From positions 186,001-250,000 of the forward strand of contig NZ_VOAK01000020.1 in assembly GCF_007859075.1 (NCBI RefSeq): DNA of 64,000 nt. Reading direction: 5' to 3'. The notes beneath the pieces are model-generated. The model saw only the letters and a program-made list of their open reading frames with translations, had not been told where the DNA came from and did not search any database. Below, one piece after another: positions 35,634 to 44,564 of the stretch. Source of the DNA: Gemmobacter aquaticus. GTDB lineage: Bacteria; Pseudomonadota; Alphaproteobacteria; Rhodobacterales; Rhodobacteraceae. Both the position numbers and the translations under genes were made by a program. Every line of letters starts with the position of its first letter. Within the stretch, counting starts at the first letter, position 1.

Positions 35634-36434
35634 TCAGGCCATCGTGGCCGAAAGGAAGCCGCGCAGACGTTCGGTCTGCGGGTTGCCGAACAGGGTGTCC
35701 GGCGGCCCTTCTTCCTCGATCTTGCCCTTGTGCAGAAACACGACATGGTCCGACACGTCAGCGGCCAGTTTCATGTCATGCGTCACAATGATCATCGTGC
35801 GCCCCTCTTCGGCCAGCGCCTTGATCACCTTGATCACCTCTTGCTCAAGCTCGGGGTCGAGCGCCGATGTGGGTTCATCGAACAGAAGTGCCCGCGGCTC
35901 CATGCACAGGGCGCGGGCGATTGCGGCGCGCTGCTGCTGGCCACCGGAAAGCTGCGCGGGCCAGACGTCGGCCTTGTCGGCGATGCCCACCTTGGCCAGA
36001 TAGCCGCGCGCCTTCTCTTCAACCTCTGCCGGGTCGCGCTTCAGCACCGTCAGCGGCGCCTCCATCACGTTCTGCAGGATCGACATATGTGCCCAGAGGT
36101 TGAACTGCTGGAACACCATCGACAGGTTGGTGCGGATGCGCAGTACCTGCGCCTTGTCTGCAGGGTGGCGGTTCAGGCCGGTTCCACGCCAGCGCACGGC
36201 CTCGCCCTCGAACAGAATGTCGCCCTGCTGGCTGTCCTCAAGCAGGTTGCAGCACCGCAGCAATGTCGACTTGCCTGAGCCGGAAGACCCGATCAGCGAG
36301 ATGACATGCCCCTTGGGCGCGGTCATGTCCACGCCTTTCAGCACCTCCAACTGGCCATAGCTCTTGTGAAGGTCACGAATTTCGATCACCGGCACGTCGC
36401 GGGCCGGGTTTGTAGCATTCGGTTCGGCTGTCAC
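35634..36434 (-). CDS. Polar-amino-acid-type ABC transporter ATP-binding protein
   Basis: A 266-residue HisP/OccP-like ATPase, first gene of the transport unit. Walker A is GSSGSGKST near residue 51, the Q-loop FQQFNLWAHMS, the signature LSGGQQQRAAIAR, Walker B LLFDEPTSALDPE, and the switch His in IIVTHDMKLA. The longer QFNLWAHM region is typical of amino-acid importers. It is 35 bp upstream of the binding-protein gene. The 190-bp region before it (36435-36626) should hold the promoter, but I see no clear operator there. Confidence 0.93.
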   Translation of the reverse strand: MTAEPNATNPARDVPVIEIRDLHKSYGQLEVLKGVDMTAPKGHVISLIGSSGSGKSTLLRCCNLLEDSQQGDILFEGEAVRWRGTGLNRHPADKAQVLRIRTNLSMVFQQFNLWAHMSILQNVMEAPLTVLKRDPAEVEEKARGYLAKVGIADKADVWPAQLSGGQQQRAAIARALCMEPRALLFDEPTSALDPELEQEVIKVIKALAEEGRTMIIVTHDMKLAADVSDHVVFLHKGKIEEEGPPDTLFGNPQTERLRGFLSATMA

Positions 36435-36626
36435 GTTTACTCGCTTATCGTTGGCCAGATTGGCTCCCTTGGGGCAAGTAGGGCGGAAATTACGGCGCCT
36501 TGCAACGGCAATTGTGCCGAAACAATCCGTTTTGCCATCACTTTGGTCAATCTGCCTTTACGGAATGCGCAGGCCTTGCGCGCATTGAACGCGCCCCAAT
36601 GGCTTTGGCTTTCGCGCCTGACAGGA

Positions 36627-37067
36627 CTAGCTTCGCGCTGCGGCGCTTTGGCGCGCCTCGGCCGATTCCCGGTCGGTCAGACCCAGAAGCGAGGCGGTCA
36701 GGCGGATCACCTGATCCTCTTCATCGCCCCTTGCGCCATCGGCCAAGGCGACGGACCAGAGCGCTTCGATCAGCGCGCGACGTTCGTCAAGCGGCACCGC
36801 ATCCTTCAACGCACGGGTAAAGCGCACGGTGTCGGGGGCCTCGGATTCGAGTGTTTCGGCCTGCTGACGCAGGGCGGCTGCGGCAAAGGGGGAGAGCGCA
36901 TACATACCGGTCAGCACCCGGTCGATGCGGGTGACCTCTCCGGCCGAATAGTGGTTGTCGGCCCGCGCCACGCGCACCATGAGTGCGGCAAGCGCAAGAT
37001 GCGCCTCGTCGGCGTTCAATGGGGCAGGGGTCGGGGCCAGCAGGCGGCGCAGGAACTGATCGAACAT
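36627..37067 (-). CDS. TerB-like domain protein
   Basis: A 146-residue helical cytoplasmic protein of the TerB/DjlA-associated family. Acidic metal-type positions appear in ALMVRVARADNHYSAGEVTRID near residues 28-50 (in parts: VRVARADNHYSAGEV) and in ALWSVALADGARGDEEDQVIR near 105-125 (in parts: VALADGARGDEED). These repeated D-x-x-x-x-x-E patterns are the TerB hallmark. Function is unknown; a tellurite role should not be assumed. It is not in an operon with the TerC-like gene at 38003. Confidence 0.72.
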   Translation of the reverse strand: MFDQFLRRLLAPTPAPLNADEAHLALAALMVRVARADNHYSAGEVTRIDRVLTGMYALSPFAAAALRQQAETLESEAPDTVRFTRALKDAVPLDERRALIEALWSVALADGARGDEEDQVIRLTASLLGLTDRESAEARQSAAARS

Positions 37068-37122
37068 GGCGCCACATTAGGATGTGACGCGGGGGCTGTC
37101 CAATCACGGGAGCGCGGGCGGA

Positions 37123-37902
37123 TCAGCGCAGTTTGCCAAAGATCGTGGAGATTTCTGCCGCTGCATCCGCAAGGCCCCATGGCGGGTTCACGATGAACAT
37201 GCCCGATCCCACCATGCGATGCCCCTCGCGCACGGGGGGGAAGCGCACCTCATGGCGCAAATGGTCAGGGTGGTCACGCTCAAGCGCTGCCAGCATCGGC
37301 AGATGCGCGCCCGAAGTCAGGATCGGATACCACAGCGCGATGATGCCCACGTTCCACTTGCGTGCGACGGCAGAGATGTGGCGCGGGATCTGGGCGTAAT
37401 CCTCTTTCACCTCGTAGGAGGGGTCGATCAGCAAAAGCCCGCGTCGGGGCAGCGGCGGGGTCAGGGCGAGCGCCACCTCGAACCCGTCGCGGCGGTGCAG
37501 ATGTGCCCCCCAAGGGGCCATCGTCTCGGCCAGTGCCGCATATTCTTGCGGGTGCAGCTCGGCCAGATGCATCACGTCGCCATCGCGCAGTGATAGCGCA
37601 GCCAGCAGGGGCGAGCCCGGATACGCCCGCTCGCCGAACCGCGCGCGCACTTCGGCCAGGCGCCGGCGATAGGGATGATCGGCGGGAAAAGCCTGTTCCA
37701 GATGCGCGACGCCACTGTCAGCCTCACCCGTCTTCAACGCTTCGGCGCTGCCCAGGTCATAGAGGCCGCGGCCGGCGTGGCTCTCGATATAGCTGAGCGG
37801 TTTGTCTTTGCGCGTCAGGTAATCCAGCATCACGCAGAGCAAAGCGTGCTTCTGGACATCGGCAAGATTGCCCGCGTGATAGATGTGTTGATAGGACAGC
37901 AT
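37123..37902 (-). CDS. rlmJ: 23S rRNA (adenine-2030-N6)-methyltransferase RlmJ
   Basis: A 259-residue SAM-dependent methyltransferase acting on free 23S rRNA. It opens MLSYQHIYHAGNLADVQKH, unique to RlmJ, then YIESHAGRGLYDL, and the catalytic motif IV LLIDPSYEVKEDY (the DPP[Y/F]-type element, here DPSY). It ends with MFIVNPPWGL. Length and start fit the family. It is divergent from the TerC-like gene. Confidence 0.93.
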   Translation of the reverse strand: MLSYQHIYHAGNLADVQKHALLCVMLDYLTRKDKPLSYIESHAGRGLYDLGSAEALKTGEADSGVAHLEQAFPADHPYRRRLAEVRARFGERAYPGSPLLAALSLRDGDVMHLAELHPQEYAALAETMAPWGAHLHRRDGFEVALALTPPLPRRGLLLIDPSYEVKEDYAQIPRHISAVARKWNVGIIALWYPILTSGAHLPMLAALERDHPDHLRHEVRFPPVREGHRMVGSGMFIVNPPWGLADAAAEISTIFGKLR

Positions 37903-38002
37903 GCGACCGCGTATCGCGGGCCTGGGGCCGAAATCAAGGGGGCGCGCACTTGCGGCGCACCGACAAGGTGATAATCAACGAGAAAAGCGTTTCGAGGGTG
38001 CG

Positions 38003-38665
38003 ATGCTAGAGGTTTTCACGCCGGCCGGGTTCACGGCGCTGTTGCAGGTTGTTGGCATCGACCTCGCGCTTGCAGGCGACAATGCCATCGTCATCGGCCT
38101 TGCAGCGGCGGGTCTGCCGAAAGAGCAGCGCGCCCGCGCGATCTTTCTGGGGATCATCGCCGCGACGATCATGCGCATTGCCTTTGCCGCCGTCACGACG
38201 CAGTTGCTGGAGATCGTGGGGCTTCTCCTTGCAGGCGGCATCCTTCTCCTCTGGGTTTGCTGGAAGATGTGGCGCGAGTTGCGGACCGCCCATTCCGATG
38301 AACTCGCCGCGCAAGAGGCGCTGAGCGGCGAGGATCTGGACGCAGATGGCCAGATCGCTGCCGGGGCGCCGCGCAAGACCTTTGTGCAGGCCGCAACCCA
38401 GATCGTGATTGCCGACGTTTCGATGAGCCTTGATAACGTATTGGCCGTGGCGGGTGCGGCGCGCGAACATACTTCGGTGCTGGTGATCGGGCTGATCCTG
38501 TCGATCGGCCTGATGGGGCTGGCGGCGAGCTTCATCGCACGCCTTTTGAACCGCTATCGCTGGATCGCCTATGTGGGGCTTGCCATCATCTTCTATGTCG
38601 CGCTGAAGATGATCTGGGAAGGGGCGCATGAGGTGCGCCCCCTGCTGGTGGCGTGGCTGGGCTAG
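38003..38665 (+). CDS. TerC/YjbE-family integral membrane protein
   Basis: A 220-residue protein with about seven helices. The twin metal-site motifs of the family are both present: LALAGDNAIVIGLA near residue 20 and ADVSMSLDNVLAVAG near 140, each with the helix-breaking Asp-Asn. Relatives take part in metal export (manganese) and in metalation of exoenzymes. ATG 38003 has GAGGG upstream; upstream in-frame codons are not family-like. The Asp/Glu-rich loop ALSGEDLDADGQ sits in the centre. It ends 5 bp from the convergent CBS gene. Confidence 0.88.
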   Translation: MLEVFTPAGFTALLQVVGIDLALAGDNAIVIGLAAAGLPKEQRARAIFLGIIAATIMRIAFAAVTTQLLEIVGLLLAGGILLLWVCWKMWRELRTAHSDELAAQEALSGEDLDADGQIAAGAPRKTFVQAATQIVIADVSMSLDNVLAVAGAAREHTSVLVIGLILSIGLMGLAASFIARLLNRYRWIAYVGLAIIFYVALKMIWEGAHEVRPLLVAWLG

Positions 38666-38669
38666 GGCG

Positions 38670-39098
38670 TCACGCCCCCGCTGGCCGTGCGCGCATTTCC
38701 TGAAAGCGTTCGTACATCATCCGGTATTCGGCAGGCACATCGCGCACGGACAGAATGCCGATGCAGTGCCCGCCCTGCATGACCGGCAAGTGGCGATAGC
38801 CGCCCTCGGCGAACTTTCCGATAGCATCGGAAAGGCCTGCGTCGGCACCGACCGTCACGGGGTCTGCCGTCATCGCCTCGTCCACTCGGGTGGTGGCGGG
38901 ATCGGCATCATGGGCGATGCAGCGCTGGATCACATCACGCTCGGAAAGGATACCGACGAGCTGCTCGCCAGCGAGCACGGCAAGCGCGCCCACATTGAAC
39001 TGTTCCAGCACATGGGCAGCCTCACGGATCGTGGTTCCAGACTGAACTGATGCCAGTGGTCGATCCCCGATGGCTTCACGCACCGATCGTATGAACAT
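38670..39098 (-). CDS. Two-CBS-domain protein
   Basis: A 142-residue cytoplasmic protein made of a CBS pair (Bateman module) and nothing else. First CBS: TIREAAHVLEQFNVGALAVL, then GILSERDVIQR. Second CBS: VTVGADAGLSDAIGKFAEGG, then YRHLPVMQGGHCIGILSVRDV. Such modules bind adenosyl nucleotides and regulate partner proteins. No partner gene is obvious. AGGAGG precedes ATG 39098. Confidence 0.88.
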   Translation of the reverse strand: MFIRSVREAIGDRPLASVQSGTTIREAAHVLEQFNVGALAVLAGEQLVGILSERDVIQRCIAHDADPATTRVDEAMTADPVTVGADAGLSDAIGKFAEGGYRHLPVMQGGHCIGILSVRDVPAEYRMMYERFQEMRARPAGA

Positions 39099-39141
39099 GG
39101 CTTGCCTCCTGTCTTTGCATGGGTGAGTGCGGACGTTGGCG

Positions 39142-40968
39142 TTACGCCTCCATCGCCTCAAGCTCGTCAATGAAGCCTGCGATCATCGACAGGCCCTTGT
39201 CCCAGAAACCGGGGTCGCTGGCATCGAGGCCAAAGGGGGCCAGAAGCTCTTTGTGGTGCTTCGATCCGCCCGCCTTCAGCAGGTCGAAATACTTCTCCTC
39301 GAATCCCGGCAAGCCGCTGGCGTAGACCGCATAAAGCGCATTCACCAATCCGTCGCCAAAGGCATATGCATAGACGTAGAAAGGCGAATGGACGAAATGC
39401 GGGATATAGGCCCAGAAGGTCTCGTACCCGTCCATGAACTCGAACGCATCGCCAAGGCTTTGGGCCTGAACGCTCATCCAAAGGGCGTTGATGTCGTCAG
39501 GCGTCAACTCGCCTTCGGCGCGCGCGGCGTGCAGTTTGCATTCGAAATCGTAGAAGGCGATCTGGCGCACGACCGTGTTGATCATGTCCTCGACCTTGCC
39601 GGCAAGCAGGGTCTTGCGCTCGGCCGGGCTCTTGGCGCCGTCGAGCAGTTTGCGGAAGGTCAGCATCTCCCCGAAGACGCTAGCGGTTTCTGCCAGCGTC
39701 AGCGGGGTGGAGGACAAAAGCTCCCCCTGTGCGGCGGCAAGACGCTGGTGCACACCATGGCCAAGCTCATGGGCAAGGGTCATCACGTCGCGCGGCTTGC
39801 CGAGGTAGTTCAGCATCACATAGGGATGCACCGTCGTCACGGTCGGGTGCGCAAAGGCACCTGGCGCCTTGCCGGGCTTCACGCCTGCGTCGATCCAGCC
39901 CTTGGTGAAGAACGGCTCGGCCAATTGCGCAAGCTGGGGCGAAAAGGCGGCATAGGCTTCCGAGACCGTCTTGCGGGCGTCCTCCCACCCGACGGTTTTC
40001 GGCTGCTCGATTGGCAGTGGGGCGTTGCGGTCCCAGACCTGCAGCTTGTCGAGGCCCATCCATTTGGCCTTCAGCCGGTAATACCGGTGCGAGAGCTTGG
40101 GATAGGCTGCAACCACGGCATCCCGCAGCGCCTGCACGACCTCGGGCTCCACATGGTTCGACAGGTGGCGCCCATGCTGCGGCGTGGGCATCTTGCGCCA
40201 GCGGTCGTGGATTTCCTTTTCCTTGGCGAGCGTGTTGTGTACGCGGGCAAAGAGCTTGATGTTGCGGTCGAACACCTCGGCCAGGGCCCGCGCTGCCGCC
40301 TCACGCTTGGTGCGGTCGGAATCGGTCAGCAGGTTCAGGGTGGATTCGAGGTTCAACTCCTCTTCCTCACCCGCGACCTTGAACATCAGCCCGGCCATCG
40401 TCTCGTCAAAAAGCTTGTTCCACGCGCTGGCGCCCACGACGCTCTCGTCATGCAGGAAACGCTCCAGCTCATCCGAAAGCTGGTGCGGACGCATGGCGCG
40501 CATGCGGTCAAATACCGGCTTGTAGCGGGCAAGATCGGCATTCGCGGCCAAGAGCGCCTCCAGATGCGCGTCCTCGATCCGGTTGAATTCAAGGCTGAAG
40601 AACACCAGCGGCGTGGTGAAGGTGGTCACCTGATCCTGCGCATCGGCCATGAACTTGGCGCGCTCGCTGTCCATCGTGTTCTGATAGTAGCGCAAGCCCG
40701 CGTAGGACATGATGCGCCCGGCGGTCACGTCAATCGCCTCATACTCTTGCACGCATTTCAGAAGTGCTGCGGCATCAAGCGACGCGAGCTTGCCTTCATA
40801 GGCGGCGGCGAAATCGGCGCAGGCTTTCTCCAGCCACGCCATGTCGCGGTCGTATTCCGGCGCGTCCGGCGCGGGGTAGAGATCGGTCAGGTCCCACTCT
40901 GGCAGACCGCCGAGGCTGGCACCCGTGGCATTGGCATCAAAGACGGGGGCGGGCAGGGGAAGGGGCAT
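39142..40968 (-). CDS. pepF: Oligoendopeptidase F (M3 metallopeptidase)
   Basis: A 608-residue zinc peptidase that trims short peptides in the cytoplasm. The zinc motif HELGHGVH is near residue 395, and the third ligand Glu lies in LAETASVFGEM. The N-terminal half carries the family opening EWDLTDLYPAPDAPEYDRD and LRYYQNTMDSERAKF. Length is normal for PepF (about 600). It is divergent from the ATP-grasp/Anbu operon across 325 bp, so shared regulation is possible but not shown. Confidence 0.94.
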   Translation of the reverse strand: MPLPLPAPVFDANATGASLGGLPEWDLTDLYPAPDAPEYDRDMAWLEKACADFAAAYEGKLASLDAAALLKCVQEYEAIDVTAGRIMSYAGLRYYQNTMDSERAKFMADAQDQVTTFTTPLVFFSLEFNRIEDAHLEALLAANADLARYKPVFDRMRAMRPHQLSDELERFLHDESVVGASAWNKLFDETMAGLMFKVAGEEEELNLESTLNLLTDSDRTKREAAARALAEVFDRNIKLFARVHNTLAKEKEIHDRWRKMPTPQHGRHLSNHVEPEVVQALRDAVVAAYPKLSHRYYRLKAKWMGLDKLQVWDRNAPLPIEQPKTVGWEDARKTVSEAYAAFSPQLAQLAEPFFTKGWIDAGVKPGKAPGAFAHPTVTTVHPYVMLNYLGKPRDVMTLAHELGHGVHQRLAAAQGELLSSTPLTLAETASVFGEMLTFRKLLDGAKSPAERKTLLAGKVEDMINTVVRQIAFYDFECKLHAARAEGELTPDDINALWMSVQAQSLGDAFEFMDGYETFWAYIPHFVHSPFYVYAYAFGDGLVNALYAVYASGLPGFEEKYFDLLKAGGSKHHKELLAPFGLDASDPGFWDKGLSMIAGFIDELEAMEA

Positions 40969-41293
40969 GGCGGACCTCGGCAGTTGTTTCGCATCATCTA
41001 GGTTTGCGCCCCGCCCAAGCGCAACCCTCCGCAGCCGGTGGTTCCGGTATTATTCGCGGGCACCGAGGGCGTTGGAGGGGGGTAAGCGCCGGCATCGGAT
41101 GCGCGGCCCGATCCCTCAGGGGGCTGGGCCAGATCAAGTCGATGCATGTGATTAAAAATTAATCTGAAGATTAGATTTTGGGCGCATGATTTTGCGCAGT
41201 TGCACAATCTGCAGCATCTCGCTTCCCCTTGCTGAAACGGGCTGATTAACTCGGCTTATTCGAGGTCCGAACTTAGGCCGAGGGGTGGTTCAG
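40969..41293. promoter_or_regulatory. 325-bp divergent intergenic region with palindromes
   Basis: No gene is seen here. The left two thirds is GC-rich. From 41150 it becomes AT-rich and holds a perfect palindrome TAATCT-GA-AGATTA (41160-41173) and, just after it, an inverted pair GCGCA/TGCGC (41182-41186 and 41193-41197). These could be operator or promoter elements for the plus-strand operon that begins at 41294. Confidence 0.45.
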
Positions 41294-42706
41294 GTGGCTG
41301 ACTATTTCAACGAGATGTACCATTCCGGCGCGGTGCGCACGCCTTACGCCCGACTTGAAGACTGGATGAAGACAATGCCGGCCGAGTTCCGGCAGATGAA
41401 GCAGGCCGAGGCGGAGGCGCTGTTTCGTCGGATCGGCATCACCTTCGCCGTCTATGGCGAAGGCGGCGACCCAGACCGGCTTATCCCGTTCGATATGTTC
41501 CCCCGCGTCTTTACCGGGGCGGAATGGGCGCGGCTTGAACGCGGCATCAAGCAGCGCGCACGGGCGCTGAACGCGTTTCTGGTCGATGTCTATGGCCGGG
41601 GAGAGATCGTGAAGGCCGGGCGAATCCCCGCCAATCTGGTCTATCAGAACGAGGCCTATGAAAAGGCTGTGGTGGGCTTTGTGCCGCCCAAAGGGGTTTA
41701 TTCGCATATCGTGGGAATTGACCTGGTCCGCACGGGGCCTGACGACTTTTTCGTGCTGGAGGACAACTGCCGCACGCCCTCGGGCGTCAGTTATATGCTG
41801 GAAAACCGCGAAATCATGATGCGGATGTTTCCAGAACTGTTCCGGGCGAACCGGATCCAGCCGGTAGACAGCTATTCCGACCGCCTTCGGCGGACGCTGG
41901 CCAGCGTGGCGCCCGCGAAATGCAAGGGCGATCCCTGCATCGTCATCCTGACGCCCGGCCATTTCAACAGCGCCTACTATGAGCACAGCTTCCTTGCGGA
42001 CCTCATGGGCGTAGAACTGGTCGAGGGGCAGGACCTGTTTGTCGAAGGCGAATACGTCTGGATGCGCACGACCGAGGGCCCGAAGCGTGTCGATGTGATC
42101 TATCGGCGCATCGACGATGCCTTCATCGATCCGCTCTGCTTCCGCCCGGACAGCATGCTGGGGGTTCCGGGGCTTATGGATGTCTACCGCTCCGGGGGCG
42201 TGTCGATCTGTTCGGCGCCCGGCGCAGGCGTTGCCGACGACAAGGCCGTCTATACCTATGTGCCCGAGATGGTGCGCTTTTATCTGGGCGAAGAGCCAAT
42301 CCTGCAAAACGTGCCGACCTGGCAATGCGCCAAGGCGGACGATCTGAAGTATGTGCTGGAGCGCCTGCCCGAACTGGTGGTGAAAGAGGTGCATGGCTCG
42401 GGTGGCTACGGCATGCTCGTCGGTCCCAAATCCACGCGCGAGCAGATCGAGGCCTTCCGCGCCAAGATCGAGAAAGACCCCGACAACTACATCGCCCAGC
42501 CGACACTGGCGCTTTCGACCACGCCGACCTTCGTGGCCGAAGGCATCGCGCCACGCCATGTTGACCTGCGCCCCTATTGCCTTGTCGGCGAACAGATCGA
42601 CCTTGTACCCGGTGGGCTGACCCGCGTGGCGCTGACCGAGGGCAGCCTTGTGGTGAACTCGTCGCAGGGCGGGGGCGTCAAGGATACCTGGGTGCTGGCG
42701 GAGTAA
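41294..42706 (+). CDS. Circularly permuted ATP-grasp type 2 protein (COG2308), first gene of the Anbu operon
   Basis: A 470-residue ATP-grasp ligase predicted to form peptide or amide bonds. Recognisable blocks are YGEGGDPDRLIPFDMFPRVF, NAFLVDVYGRGEIVKAG, DFFVLEDNCRTPSGVSYML, GHFNSAYYEHSFLA, YRRIDDAFIDPL and HGSGGYGMLVGP, the last being the flexible ATP-binding loop. GTG 41294 is chosen, with GAGGGG nine bases upstream; GTG 41285 is possible. Four bases separate it from the alpha-E gene. Comparative work on peptide-ligase systems has linked this family to alpha-E, transglutaminase-like and Anbu proteins; the product is not known. Confidence 0.88.
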   Translation: MADYFNEMYHSGAVRTPYARLEDWMKTMPAEFRQMKQAEAEALFRRIGITFAVYGEGGDPDRLIPFDMFPRVFTGAEWARLERGIKQRARALNAFLVDVYGRGEIVKAGRIPANLVYQNEAYEKAVVGFVPPKGVYSHIVGIDLVRTGPDDFFVLEDNCRTPSGVSYMLENREIMMRMFPELFRANRIQPVDSYSDRLRRTLASVAPAKCKGDPCIVILTPGHFNSAYYEHSFLADLMGVELVEGQDLFVEGEYVWMRTTEGPKRVDVIYRRIDDAFIDPLCFRPDSMLGVPGLMDVYRSGGVSICSAPGAGVADDKAVYTYVPEMVRFYLGEEPILQNVPTWQCAKADDLKYVLERLPELVVKEVHGSGGYGMLVGPKSTREQIEAFRAKIEKDPDNYIAQPTLALSTTPTFVAEGIAPRHVDLRPYCLVGEQIDLVPGGLTRVALTEGSLVVNSSQGGGVKDTWVLAE

Positions 42707-42710
42707 GAGC

Positions 42711-43661
42711 ATGCTGAGCAGAACCGCAGACAACCTCTACTGGATCGCCCGCTACATGGAGCGGGCCGACATCGCCGCCCGCTTGCTTGAAGTGGGCTCG
42801 CGCATCACGCTGTTGCCCTCGGCCCACGGCTATCGCAGTGAATGGGACAGCCTTCTGCAGTCTTCGGGCACGGCCGATGGCTTCGCGCGCAAGTATGGCA
42901 ACCCGGTGCAGCGCAATCTGGAAAGCTGGCTCTTCTTTGATCGCGACAACCCCTCCAGCGTGGCGAGCTGCATCACCGCCGCGCGCGAGAACGGGCGCAT
43001 CGTCCGCACGGCGCTGACAAGCCAGGTCTGGGATGCGCTGAACACCGCGTTTCAGGAATTGCGCCAGCTGGAGCGGACGCCGAGATCCGAACTGGAGCTG
43101 TCGCGCCTGACGGATTGGGTCATGCGTCACACGGCGATGGTGCGGGGTGCGATCGATGCCACGCTTCTGCGCAACGACGGCTACAATTTCCTGAACATCG
43201 GCTACTATCTTGAGCGTGGCGACAACACCGCACGTCTGCTGGACGTGAAGTACTATGTGCTGCTGCCAAGCCTCGAATTCGTGGGCTCTGGTCTCGACAA
43301 TTATCAGTGGACGACGCTTTTGCGGGCCATGGGGGCGCAGCGGGCCTTCCATTGGGCCTATGGGGGCGATGTGACCGCGGCCAAGATCGCGCACTTCCTG
43401 ATCCTCAATCCGCAGAACCCTCGCGCGCTGATCACCTGTGTGGCGGGGATGACGAACCATCTGGGGCGTCTGGCAAAGGCCTATGGGCGCACCACCACCG
43501 CGCAGTCCAAGGCGGCGATCATGCTGTCCGAGCTTGAAACGACCAGCACCGATGCGATCTTTGACGAGGGTTTGCACGAATTCCTGACGCGGTTCATTGG
43601 CGAATCGATCGAACTCGGTACCCTGATGCATGAATGCTACCTGAGCGGGGATGTTCGCTGA
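42711..43661 (+). CDS. Alpha-E domain protein (COG2307)
   Basis: A 316-residue all-helical protein. It begins with the family opening MLSRTADNLYWIARYMERAD and contains YNFLNIGYYLERGDNTARLLDVKYY, the duplicated Arg/Glu-rich helix (in parts: GYYLERGDNTARLL). It also has FLILNPQNPRALITCV. It is a constant partner of the permuted ATP-grasp protein, and no catalytic role is established. Its stop overlaps the next start (TGATG). Confidence 0.9.
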   Translation: MLSRTADNLYWIARYMERADIAARLLEVGSRITLLPSAHGYRSEWDSLLQSSGTADGFARKYGNPVQRNLESWLFFDRDNPSSVASCITAARENGRIVRTALTSQVWDALNTAFQELRQLERTPRSELELSRLTDWVMRHTAMVRGAIDATLLRNDGYNFLNIGYYLERGDNTARLLDVKYYVLLPSLEFVGSGLDNYQWTTLLRAMGAQRAFHWAYGGDVTAAKIAHFLILNPQNPRALITCVAGMTNHLGRLAKAYGRTTTAQSKAAIMLSELETTSTDAIFDEGLHEFLTRFIGESIELGTLMHECYLSGDVR

Positions 43662-44488
43662 TGCGCCTGATCGTCGATCACGTGACCCGATACAGCTATG
43701 ACCAGCCCGTGCGGGGCGTTGTGCAGAGCCATCGGTTGACCCCCACGGTGTTTGAGGGGCAGACCGTCGTCGACTGGCAGGTGACCGTCACCGATGGCTG
43801 TCCCGGCGGTGTATTCCGCGACGGGGCGGGGGATCGCGTTCAGGCCTGGTCTGTTGCAGGCCCGGTCAGCGAGATCGTGGTCCACGTCAAGGGCGTGGTC
43901 GAGACGCGCGATCTGACCGGCGTTCTGCGTGGCCACCGAGAGATTGTGCGCCCCGAGGTCTATCTGAGGGAGACCACCCCCACCTGGGCAGATGCTGCCC
44001 TGATCGAGTTGTCGTCTGCTGCCGACGACGCCTCGGGTCCGCTCGACGCCGCGCATCGTCTGTCTGGCGCGGTGGCTGATGCCATCGCCTATGCTCCCGG
44101 CACGACAGAGGCCCACACCACCGCGGCCGAGGCGCTGGCACAGGGGAAAGGGGTCTGTCAGGACCATGCCCATGCTCTGATCGCGATGGCGCGGCATCGC
44201 GGAATTCCGGCGCGCTATGTCTCGGGCTATCTCTTTGCTGATGCAGAGGGCCAGCCGCATGAGGCGGCCCATGCCTGGGCTGAGCTGTGGATCGTTGGTC
44301 TGGGCTGGGTGGGATTTGATCCCGCGAATCGCTGCTGCCCGGATGAACGCTACATCCGGCTGGGTTCGGGTCTCGATGCGCTGGACGCGGCACCGATCCG
44401 GGGGATTGCCCGCGGACCTGGTAGCGAGACGATGAATGTCCGGGTCGTGGTGGCGCCAGAGGCCACGCAGGGACAGACACAGCAATAA
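43661..44488 (+). CDS. Transglutaminase-like cysteine peptidase (COG1305)
   Basis: A 275-residue cytoplasmic protein with an N-terminal bacterial transglutaminase-associated domain (VDHVTRYSYDQPVRGVVQS, residues 4-22) and a papain-like transglutaminase core. The triad is visible: Cys in GKGVCQDHAHALIAMAR, His in EAAHAWAELWI, and Asp in GWVGFDPANRC. It would cleave or rearrange amide bonds, perhaps in the product of the ATP-grasp enzyme. Start ATG 43661 overlaps the preceding stop. Confidence 0.9.
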   Translation: MRLIVDHVTRYSYDQPVRGVVQSHRLTPTVFEGQTVVDWQVTVTDGCPGGVFRDGAGDRVQAWSVAGPVSEIVVHVKGVVETRDLTGVLRGHREIVRPEVYLRETTPTWADAALIELSSAADDASGPLDAAHRLSGAVADAIAYAPGTTEAHTTAAEALAQGKGVCQDHAHALIAMARHRGIPARYVSGYLFADAEGQPHEAAHAWAELWIVGLGWVGFDPANRCCPDERYIRLGSGLDALDAAPIRGIARGPGSETMNVRVVVAPEATQGQTQQ

Positions 44489-44564
44489 ACCTTGTGGCAG
44501 TGCTGTTGCGGATGTCGCAGTGCAGCAATACTGTTTGATCCGCATCATCGCTACGGAAACGAAC

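Noticed and set aside
36627-38665. A tellurite-resistance cluster (TerB-like and TerC-like genes close together)
   Set aside because: The two genes lie on opposite strands with rlmJ between them, and neither family implies tellurite resistance by itself.
39127-41001. A 624-codon open frame on the plus strand opposite pepF
   Set aside because: It mirrors the pepF coding sequence, has no family motif, and results from high-GC codon bias that clears stops from the opposite strand.
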